Of a DNA stretch of 7,769 nucleotides, positions 1 through 6,900 are shown in pieces (the first letter of the stretch is position 1; every line of letters starts with the position of its first letter). This DNA comes from an uncultured Chloroflexota bacterium. Lineage in GTDB: Bacteria > Chloroflexota > Anaerolineae > Aggregatilineales > Phototrophicaceae. The position numbers were made by a program, and so were the translations under genes. The DNA is taken from contig CAIVEA010000478.1 of the NCBI GenBank assembly GCA_903904765.1, forward strand, positions 1 through 7,769. Reading direction: 5' to 3'. The notes beneath the pieces are model-generated. The model was not told where the DNA came from and made no database searches. It saw only the letters and a list, made by a program, of their open reading frames with translations.

Positions 1-225
1 ACGCTCAAACTTCACCAGCGGTTTCTCGTAAAAGACCACATATTCGAGGTCTTCGCCCTTAATGCCAGCTTGTTTCAAGCAATATTCAATCGCCTTGTTC
101 GGGAAGCTATTATCATGCTTCTTGCGACTGAACCGTTCTTCCATCGCAGCGGCTACCAGCTTGCCATCTTGCAGCAACGCCACCGCCGAATCGTGATAAA
201 AACAGGAAATACCGAGGATATACAT
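1..225 (-). CDS. Carbamoyltransferase, NodU/CmcH family (N-terminal 75 codons; continues past left edge)
   Basis: The reverse strand reads from ATG at 225 to the window edge without a stop, giving 75 residues. The start (MYILGISCFYHDSA) and the later block EERFSRKKHDNSFP are the hallmark N-terminus of NodU/CmcH/SxtI-type carbamoyltransferases, where the HDSA histidine lies in the Kae1/ASKHA-like domain that forms or uses carbamoyl-adenylate. Family members transfer a carbamoyl group from carbamoyl phosphate to a hydroxyl on a sugar, antibiotic or toxin and are usually about 550-620 residues, so most of this gene lies outside the window. The acceptor cannot be told from this part. An AAGG lies about 9 bases before the ATG, overlapping the stop of the gene just upstream. 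The start is 5 bases after that gene's stop, so the two are almost certainly co-transcribed. The family call is firm; the product is unknown. Confidence 0.93.
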   Translation of the reverse strand, partial: MYILGISCFYHDSAVALLQDGKLVAAAMEERFSRKKHDNSFPNKAIEYCLKQAGIKGEDLEYVVFYEKPLVKFER

Positions 226-230
226 ATCGG

Positions 231-443
231 TTAGCCTTGTCGTTTCGCAGAATCCAGATCATTCTGGATCGGAGGGCGCGGCAGCCATGCTTGGGTCGCA
301 TCAGCCTTGCGAGTAAGTGGATCCGATGTGAGACGTGACAATAACCCAAATGGGACAAGAATAGTGAAGTAGAACAATGTAGCGATGACTTTCGCTTCCA
401 CATCGCCCACAATTGCGGCGATGATTTTCATACGATCCCACAT
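231..443 (-). CDS. Small one-TM protein resembling the C-terminal part of SxtJ-family membrane proteins
   Basis: A 70-residue protein when started at ATG 443. A single hydrophobic segment spans about residues 17-36 (AKVIATLFYFTILVPFGLLS). It is followed by a polar tail with SRLTSDPL, WLPRPP and a charged end. The pattern YF-hydrophobic-PFGLLSRL-DPL resembles the last membrane segment of SxtJ-like proteins that commonly sit beside NodU-type carbamoyltransferases; position directly before the carbamoyltransferase supports this. The role of these proteins is not established; membrane anchoring of the enzyme is a guess. The frame is open further, to a TTG at 488 immediately after a stop, but that TTG has no ribosome site and lies only about 10 bases from the predicted transcription start. 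ATG 431 (MKIIAAIVGD) is an equally credible start, with GTGGGA just before it. The gene is likely real; the exact start is uncertain. Confidence 0.72.
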   Translation of the reverse strand: MWDRMKIIAAIVGDVEAKVIATLFYFTILVPFGLLSRLTSDPLTRKADATQAWLPRPPIQNDLDSAKRQG

Positions 444-504
444 CACACCAATAATCTGTCGCAAGTTGGAATGCTCCGGTTTGTACAACTAAGCAAGATG
501 CGCG

Positions 505-533
505 ATCATAGCACACAAGTCGCGTCACTTCCA
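505..533 (-). promoter_or_regulatory. Predicted extended -10 promoter for the minus-strand membrane protein/carbamoyltransferase pair
   Basis: Read on the minus strand, TATGAT (510 to 505) matches the -10 consensus at five of six positions and is preceded by TGC, giving an extended -10 (TGnTATGAT). The -35 position at 17-base spacing is TGGAAG (533 to 528), a poor match, which is tolerated in extended -10 promoters. Transcription would begin near 498, leaving a leader of about 55 bases before ATG 443. This is pattern matching only, and it assumes a housekeeping sigma factor of the usual type. Confidence 0.45.
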
Positions 534-549
534 GAACAGGGTAACGCGA
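520..549. repeat. Imperfect inverted repeat (9-bp arms, 12-bp spacer) in the divergent intergenic region
   Basis: The left arm TCGCGTCAC (520-528) and the right arm GTAACGCGA (541-549) are reverse complements with one mismatch, separated by 12 bases. The repeat lies between the two divergent transcription units and overlaps the presumed -35 zone of the minus-strand promoter, so it could be an operator for a dimeric regulator. It could also fold in RNA, but it lacks a following T-run and is not a terminator. No known operator consensus was recognised. Confidence 0.4.
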
Positions 550-615
550 TCACCCGCGAAGCCCACCCTACCCCACTTAAACAGAGTTGCTCTCCACGCC
601 GTATTCGAGTAAAAC

Positions 616-623
616 AAGGGGAG
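616..623 (+). promoter_or_regulatory. Ribosome binding site deciding the nagA start (AAGGGGAG)
   Basis: A purine-rich AAGGGGAG lies 11 bases before GTG 635. The frame is open upstream to TTG 587, but that start has no comparable site and would place this strong site inside the coding region. The ATG at 630-632 is in another frame and hits TGA after one codon. The site therefore favours GTG 635, although GTG 650, preceded by a short AGG, remains possible. Confidence 0.55.
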
Positions 624-634
624 TATCTCATGCA

Positions 635-1822
635 GTGAATAGGCGCACTGTGACAAATTCACTCTTGCTTCATAACGTTAAACTAATCACTCCGACACGC
701 ACGATTATCGGCGGTTGGCTACTCATCACCGATGGCAAAATCGCCTCGCTTGGCACAGACCTTGCTGCTGCACCCTCCAGCACCGCCGTCATAGATGCCC
801 GTCATCTCAGCGCAATGCCCGGATTCATTGACCTGCATGTACACGGCGCAGGTGGACGTGAATGTATGGATGGCACAGTAGATGCGCTCCGCACCATGTC
901 CGATTTCTATGCGCGGCACGGTGTAACAAGTTTCTTAGCAACCACATGGACTGCCCCCCGCGAGAACATCCAGATCGCCCTACAAGCGATTGCCACCCTA
1001 CAAAACACCCCGCTAAAAGGAGCAACCATTTTAGGGGCGCATCTCGAAGGGCCATTCCTCAATCCAGATCGTTGCGGCGCACAGGATCGCCGCCAGATAC
1101 GGACGGCCTCAACCAAGGAAGCCCTCGCCCTGCTGGATGTAGGCGTAATCCGCCTGCTCGCCCTCGCACCTGAATTTCCGGAAAATCACTGGCTCATCAG
1201 CGAATGCCAGCGGAGAGGGATTACCGTTTCTGCGGCTCACACCGCAGCCACTTATGCTCACATGCAGCATGCCATCTCGCTCGGTCTCACCCAAACCACC
1301 CACACCTTCAACGCCATGACCGCCCTTAACCACCGCGAGCCCGGCACTGTTGGCGCAGCTCTCGACTTCCCAGAGTTGAACTGTGAACTCATCGCAGATA
1401 ATGTGCATGTCCATCCTGCTGCTATGCGGATACTATTCGCTCTCAAAGGCCTTGACCGCACCATCCTAATCAGTGATGCAGTGCGCGGCGCTGGTTTACC
1501 CGCCGGAACAAGCTATGAACAGGATGGTCGCATTGTCACCATCAGTCACACCTCAGCCACCCTTGCGGATGGCACACTAGCAGGTAGCATTCTAACAATG
1601 GATCGCGCACTACAAAACTTCGCGCAGGCGGTTCGCCGTCCATTCGAGGAGTTGTGGCAAGTCTCCAGTTGGAACGCTGCCCGTGCCATCCACGTTTCGG
1701 ATCGCAAAGGCAGCCTTGAAATCGGAAAAGATGCAGACATCGTGCTGCTCGACAGCAGCGGAACCGTTCACTACACGCTGGTCGAAGGGCGCGTTGTTTA
1801 TCAAAAGGAGTTATCAACATAA
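635..1822 (+). CDS. nagA: N-acetylglucosamine-6-phosphate deacetylase
   Basis: This cytosolic amidohydrolase-fold enzyme converts N-acetylglucosamine-6-phosphate to glucosamine-6-phosphate plus acetate. With GTG 635 as start it has 395 residues, close to the family's usual 380-400. The metal and catalytic residues are all visible: the HVH motif (H68, H70) in PGFIDLHVHGAGG, E138 in GAHLEGPFLNP, H202 in SAAHTAATY, H223 in THTFNAM, and the catalytic Asp D281 in ILISDAVRGAG. The C-terminus carries the usual WNAARAIHVSDRKGSLEIGKDADIVLLD-type region that closes the small beta domain. An intact HxH resembles the Bacillus/Thermotoga type rather than the E. coli enzyme, which lacks this pair. Its stop overlaps the next start by one base (TAATG). 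The family call is very firm; only the start is uncertain (TTG 587 and GTG 650 are in frame). Confidence 0.95.
   Translation: MNRRTVTNSLLLHNVKLITPTRTIIGGWLLITDGKIASLGTDLAAAPSSTAVIDARHLSAMPGFIDLHVHGAGGRECMDGTVDALRTMSDFYARHGVTSFLATTWTAPRENIQIALQAIATLQNTPLKGATILGAHLEGPFLNPDRCGAQDRRQIRTASTKEALALLDVGVIRLLALAPEFPENHWLISECQRRGITVSAAHTAATYAHMQHAISLGLTQTTHTFNAMTALNHREPGTVGAALDFPELNCELIADNVHVHPAAMRILFALKGLDRTILISDAVRGAGLPAGTSYEQDGRIVTISHTSATLADGTLAGSILTMDRALQNFAQAVRRPFEELWQVSSWNAARAIHVSDRKGSLEIGKDADIVLLDSSGTVHYTLVEGRVVYQKELST
1805..1810 (+). promoter_or_regulatory. Shine-Dalgarno site (AAGGAG) of the SIS-domain gene inside the nagA 3' end
   Basis: AAGGAG lies 11 bases before ATG 1822, within the last codons of nagA. 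With the TAATG overlap it supports coupled translation of the deacetylase and the isomerase/deaminase. Confidence 0.6.
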
Positions 1823-2859
1823 TGTCGCATTTAGAGAACGAAATCGCTGAACAGCCCGGAATTGTCGAGCAATTGCTCAGCCGTGAATCATCAACAATCG
1901 CTAAATTAGCACAGCGCATCAGCGATTTTGATCCGATTTTCATCTATATCGCGGCACGCGGCACATCTGACAACGCTGCCCGCTATGCTCAGTACATCTT
2001 CAACATTCACGCCAATCTACCCGTTGCGCTTGCCACCCCTTCCGTCCATACGCTTTATCAGACCAGCCCCAACCTCAAACGGGCGTTCGTTCTCGGTATC
2101 TCGCAATCCGGCAAATCCGAAGATGTCGTACAGGTGCTTAAAGATGCTCGCGCTCAGGGCGCACTCACAGCTTCCTTCACCAATGAACCGGATTCTCCGC
2201 TAGCGCAAGCAAGTGAATTTCATATCAACCTGCAAACCGGTCCCGAACTCAGTGTAGCGGCCACCAAAACGTACACAGCACAACTCACTGCCGTTGCAAT
2301 GCTCCTTTCAGCACTCACGAACCGGTCTGTGCTATCCGATGACCTCTCCCACCTACCAACATGGATGTCACAAACACTCGCTGCCGCGCAGGAAATCGCA
2401 GGTTGGGCGCAACGATACCGCTATATGGAACGCTTCGTGACCATCGGTCGCGGTTATAACTATTGTACAGCCTTTGAAATCAGTCTAAAAATCAAAGAGT
2501 TGTGCTACATTATCGGGGAGGGTTATAGCGAAGCAGATTTTAGGCACGGTCCATTTGCACTCGTTGATCCCGGTTTTCCCGTCTTTGTGGTCGCCCCACA
2601 GGGCAAAACCGAACCCGTCATGCTCGATTTTTTGGCAAAACTCGGTGAACGCAACGCAGAAACTCTTGTCATCAGCAATATGGACGCGGCACTCAAACTT
2701 GCTCACAAACCCATGCGCCTGCCAGCCGCCATGCCCGAATGGTTAACGCCTATTGCGGCGGTGCTTCCGGGGCAAACCTTCGCCATGCGCCTCGCGCTGG
2801 AAAAAGGTCACTCGCTTGATAATCCGCGTAACATCAGCAAGGTGACTGTCACCCGCTGA
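1822..2859 (+). CDS. SIS-domain glucosamine-6-phosphate deaminase/isomerase, GlmS-like (NagB-II type)
   Basis: 345 residues forming two SIS (sugar isomerase) domains, about 35-165 and 198-330, as in the isomerase half of GlmS. The N-terminal glutaminase domain with its catalytic cysteine is absent, so glutamine cannot be the ammonia donor. Visible sugar-phosphate contacts are ARGTSDN (45-51) and SQSGKSED (94-101). Residues matching those used by E. coli GlmS isomerase are all present: K223 and E226 in LKIKE, H242 in FRHGPFALV, and K340 in the C-terminal RNISKVTVT. Together with nagA in front, the likely reaction is glucosamine-6-phosphate to fructose-6-phosphate plus ammonia, as in the NagB-II enzymes described from Shewanella-type GlcNAc pathways. 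AgaS-like galactosamine-6-phosphate or FrlB-like activity is an alternative, but the close GlmS resemblance argues for glucosamine-6-phosphate. The start ATG overlaps the nagA stop. Confidence 0.88.
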   Translation: MSHLENEIAEQPGIVEQLLSRESSTIAKLAQRISDFDPIFIYIAARGTSDNAARYAQYIFNIHANLPVALATPSVHTLYQTSPNLKRAFVLGISQSGKSEDVVQVLKDARAQGALTASFTNEPDSPLAQASEFHINLQTGPELSVAATKTYTAQLTAVAMLLSALTNRSVLSDDLSHLPTWMSQTLAAAQEIAGWAQRYRYMERFVTIGRGYNYCTAFEISLKIKELCYIIGEGYSEADFRHGPFALVDPGFPVFVVAPQGKTEPVMLDFLAKLGERNAETLVISNMDAALKLAHKPMRLPAAMPEWLTPIAAVLPGQTFAMRLALEKGHSLDNPRNISKVTVTR

Positions 2860-2862
2860 GAA

Positions 2863-3909
2863 ATGATGAACATGGTCATGGCAACACAAAAACCCTGCCC
2901 TGCTTGCCAGCGTCCCAATGACGACCTTGCGACGCGCTGTACGCATTGCGGAGAACCATTAGTTGCCTTGCTGCCCTCGCATATCACCACACCTGTCGAA
3001 GCAGCTAAGATACCCCACTTAACGCAACCTTCTCCAGCAGAAAGCCTGATGCGGCAAAATGCTGGCATGTTCGTCTTTCAGATTCTTGGGCATGACAAAC
3101 CGCTGCTGGTTCACATTCACCCGCGCATTACCATTGGGCGCTTCAGCATAGGTGATACGCCACCAACTGTTGATCTGGGGCCGTATAGCGGCAGTACTCT
3201 CGGCGTATCACGTCAACATGCGGTCATCACAACCACAGGTAAAGGCTACACCTTACAAGATTTGAATAGCACCAACGGCACATGGGTGAACGAACAAAAA
3301 TTGTCTCCCAACGAAACCGTGCCGATTGCCAACGGGGATTTGTTGCACTTTGGGCAATTGGCTTGTTATGCCTATTTTCAAGCGCCTCCCAAAACAGCCA
3401 TTCTCTCCAGTAATTTCACAATGATTGATGCATCTGGTGCGGATTTTAAACTCACACCACGCAGCATGCTCAGTGCAGTCAGCCCCTTCCTCATGGCAAT
3501 CTCCGGCCTTCAGAATGTCTATAATGACGCAAAGCGTCAATCGCCCAACGATATTCACATTACTTCAATGCAATACGACAGCACCAAGTCGCAAATCCGA
3601 ATATCACTGAATAATGCCCAGGATTCCGTTCAAATCATATTGGGCAGCATTTCACGCTGGCGACTCTCCTATAGTGCCTATCTCCAGCAAATTTGGGGCA
3701 AACAATCTGCTGGAACAGCACCAAGCTCTGGCGCGATCCCGCTTGAACGGGTGCGTGAAGAGCTTACATCTGCCGAGTTGCGCCTCGCTCAAGACCTTTG
3801 TGCTGAAATGCTGCCCAACGCCTCGGACGACGAACGCCGACAGTACCTTGTCCAATTGCGCGGACATCTCCACATTCTCGCCACTAGCCCATTAACCATA
3901 TTGCCCTAA
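2863..3909 (+). CDS. Zinc-ribbon and FHA-domain protein with unassigned C-terminal half
   Basis: 348 residues from ATG 2863; in-frame ATGs at 2866, 2872 and 2878 are also possible and none has a strong ribosome site. A short zinc ribbon comes first, with CPAC and CTHC pairs (C12, C15, C26, C29). After a polar linker, residues about 89-172 form an FHA domain: ITIGR (89-93), VSRQHAVI (115-122) and LNSTNGTWVN (134-143) carry the conserved Gly-Arg, Ser-x-x-His and Asn-Gly that bind phosphothreonine peptides. Residues about 180-348 match no family I recognise. They hold a mixed alpha/beta stretch (IHITSMQY, QIRISLNN, VQIILGS), then a Ser/Ala/Pro-rich linker and a charged helical tail. There is no signal peptide or membrane segment, so the protein is probably cytosolic. 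The stop overlaps the start of the kinase gene, which suggests it is a phospho-dependent partner or substrate of that kinase. Confidence 0.85.
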   Translation: MMNMVMATQKPCPACQRPNDDLATRCTHCGEPLVALLPSHITTPVEAAKIPHLTQPSPAESLMRQNAGMFVFQILGHDKPLLVHIHPRITIGRFSIGDTPPTVDLGPYSGSTLGVSRQHAVITTTGKGYTLQDLNSTNGTWVNEQKLSPNETVPIANGDLLHFGQLACYAYFQAPPKTAILSSNFTMIDASGADFKLTPRSMLSAVSPFLMAISGLQNVYNDAKRQSPNDIHITSMQYDSTKSQIRISLNNAQDSVQIILGSISRWRLSYSAYLQQIWGKQSAGTAPSSGAIPLERVREELTSAELRLAQDLCAEMLPNASDDERRQYLVQLRGHLHILATSPLTILP

Positions 3910-6900
3910 TGACCGACATCTTACCTGTTAGCGCCGACTGGAGTGGTCGCACACTCAAAGATTACCAACTCCGTGAACGCATTGGCTATGGCGGCTTTGG
4001 CGTAGTCTACCGCGCCTATCAGCCCTCGCTCGAACGTGAGGTCGCCATCAAAATCATCCTACCCGAACACGCCAATAATCCCAACTTCATTCGCAGATTT
4101 GAAGTTGAAGCGCAACTCATCGCCCGCTTGGAACATCTTCACATCGTCCCCCTCTATGATTACTGGCGCGAACCGGATATGGCCTGCTTTGTCATGCGTT
4201 ATCTGCGCGGGGGTAGCTTGCAACAGGTCATAGATCAAGGAGGTCCTTGGTCTTTACCCGAAGCAGCGCGTCTTTTGGAACAGATCGCCACTGCACTCGA
4301 TGTCGCACACAATCACGGAATCATTCATCGGGATATTAAACCCGCCAATATTCTGCTAGATGACAACCTCAATGCTTATCTGGCGGACTTTGGCATCGCC
4401 AAAATTATCAACCACGAACAAGCCGAGCCTATAGAAGAAGATCGTTACGGTTCACCAGCCTACGTCTCACCAGAGCAGGTGATGGGTGGTGCCATCAGCC
4501 CCCAAACCGATATCTACAGTTTGGGCGTTGTGCTATACATGCTGCTGACGGGCCGCACTCCATTCCTCGACCCAAGCACCACCACCGTCATTCGCCGCCA
4601 GTTGAATGACGATCTGCCGCCCCTGCAATCCATCCGACCTGATTTACCTCACGCTGCGGCGCTCAATATCATCATCTGGCGTGCCACATCCAAACGCCCC
4701 GAAGCCCGTTATTCCAATGCCCTGAGTATGGCGGCGGACTTCCGGCAAATCATTTCGCCAAACATCAGCCCTAGTGACTTTACCGCCCGTCTATCCGCAC
4801 CCACCCCGCGACAGATGACCAGCGGCCCCGGTCAAAAAACCTTCCTGATAGATGCCCCCGTTCAAGTGAACAACCCTTACAAGGGTTTACGTGCCTTTCA
4901 AGAAGCAGACGCTGGAGATTTCTTCGGGCGTGGTGAATTGGTCGAACAGATCATAACTCGCCTCATGGAGAATGACCCGCAAGCCCGTTTTCTCGCCTTG
5001 GTCGGACCCAGTGGCAGCGGAAAATCCAGTGTTGTACTGGCTGGTCTTATCCCAACCCTACGACGTGGTGCGATCAACAATTCCCAAACATGGTTCTATG
5101 CCCAGATGACACCCGGCAATGATCCACTCCGCCAGTTGGTCGATGCGCTATTAAGTATCGCTCCGGAATCCTTACCCACACCGCTTGAACGCCTACAATC
5201 CGGTGAACAAGGGTTGCACCACCTCATAACCGAAATTCTCAAGCAGCAGTCTGGCGAACTTTTCCTTCTAATTGATCAATTTGAGGAATTGTTTACCCTG
5301 ACGACTGCCGAATTTGAGCGCACACGGTTCCTTAGACTATTGGTATATGCCCTCGCCCATTCTGAAAGCCGCTTGCGCGTGGTGATCACCATTCGCGCCG
5401 ACTTCTATGATCGCCCTCTGTTATATCCCGGATTTAACGAGTGGTTACGTCACCGCACTGAAATCATCCTACCCCTCAGTCCATCTAGCATGGAACAGGT
5501 CATCGTGGGTCCCGTGCAAAGTATCGGAGTTCACTATGAAGCCGGATTAGTGGCTCATATCATCGCTGAAATTAGCAGTCAGCCCGGTGCACTTCCCTTG
5601 CTAGAATACACATTGACTGAGCTGTTCGAGCGTCGCGAGGGAATTATAATCACCCGCAAAGTGTATGAGGCCAGCGGCGGCGTTCTAGGCGCACTCAGCC
5701 ACCGTGCCGATGACGTGTATGACCATCTCAATGCCGTCGCCCAACGTGCCGCGCAACAGATGTTTCTACGACTTGTTCGCATGGATGCGCCGGGTAAAGA
5801 TACACGTCGTCGAGTCACAATAGCCGAACTCGACAGTATTTCGCCGGATAAAGCAGTCTCCCGACAGGTAATCGAATCCTTCGCTCGCTTCCGCCTCCTC
5901 ATCCTCGACTTCGAAACTGCCACACGCACCCCAACCATCGAAATTGCACACGAGGCACTTATCCGGGTATGGCCTAAACTGCACACTTGGCTTGAAACTG
6001 GACAGGAAGAACTGCGCCTGCACCAGCGTTTGAGTAGCACCGCTGCCGATTGGGTAAACAACCAGCGCGACCCCAGTTACCTCGCCAGCGGTTCTCGTCT
6101 GGCACAATTTGAACCTTTAGGCCTTTCCAGCCTCATTCGTCTAAATGACGACGAATTCGCCTTCCTATGGCACAGCGTACAAGCCCGTCAACGCAGCTTA
6201 ACACGCCGCCGCATAGTAATGACCGGACTGGTCACCTTCGCAGCTATCGCTTTGCTCTTGGCATTGTTTGCCATAGATCGCCAGAACGCAGCCCTACAAG
6301 AACGGGATCGCGCCGACGCACAAACACGATTCTCGCGCTCGCGTGAACTTGCCGTAACTGCTCTCACCAGTGTAGACCGCGCCGATGTTTCACTCCTGCT
6401 AGGGGTCGAAGCACTCAACGCTGCCAACACTTTTGAAGCCCGCAACAGCTTACTGTCCTTGCTCCAGCGTAACCCCCGTTTGCTGCAATTCATCGGTGAA
6501 CAGCCCGACTCGCTACGTGCCACCGCCTTCAGCCCGGATGGTTCCCAAATCGCCTTCGCAGGTCGCGCTAATACCATTACCCTGCAATCCATTAACGGCA
6601 ATCAGCAACTTGATCTTCAAGGCCACACCGACTGGGTGAATGACCTCGATTTCGCCGCACAAGGTGGTTGGCTTGCCAGCGCATCCGCCGATGGCACAGT
6701 GCGCTTATGGGATACCACTACAGGCCAACCCGCATACGCCCCTCTCTCCCTTTCGGCGGCAGTTTGGGCAACTGCCTTCAGCCCGGATGGGCGTTGGTTA
6801 GCCGCAGGTGATAGTAATGGTCAAATCACTATCTGGAAAACCTCAGATTGGAGCCTCTCCCAACACATCAGCGCACATGCCGACATCGTGTTCAGTCTGG

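Noticed and set aside
481..488. Perfect 8-bp palindrome TTGTACAA, considered as a GntR/NagR-type operator
   Set aside because: The symmetry does not extend beyond eight bases and it does not match the operators I know for NagR/DasR; too short to support a call.
587..615. TTGCTC, 17-base spacer, TAAAAC as a promoter for nagA
   Set aside because: Both hexamers match weakly, and the predicted transcript start would fall at the ribosome binding site (616-623), leaving no usable leader.
1109..1943. Minus-strand open frames opposite nagA (up to 133 codons)
   Set aside because: The plus-strand frame carries every NagA catalytic motif; the antisense products show no family resemblance and have shadow-like composition.
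1822..2859. Full glucosamine-6-phosphate synthase (GlmS)
   Set aside because: The N-terminal glutaminase domain with its catalytic Cys is missing, and the upstream sequence is nagA, so there is no truncated glutaminase part in front.
3902..3909. Possible terminator between the FHA gene and the kinase gene
   Set aside because: The stop and start codons overlap, and no hairpin followed by a T-run is present.
5579..6601. Long minus-strand open frames (160, 113 and 137 codons) opposite the STAND/TM part of the kinase fusion
   Set aside because: They are rich in Arg/Ser/Cys with no recognisable motif, lack ribosome sites, and lie opposite a continuous, well-conserved coding frame; they are shadows of codon bias.
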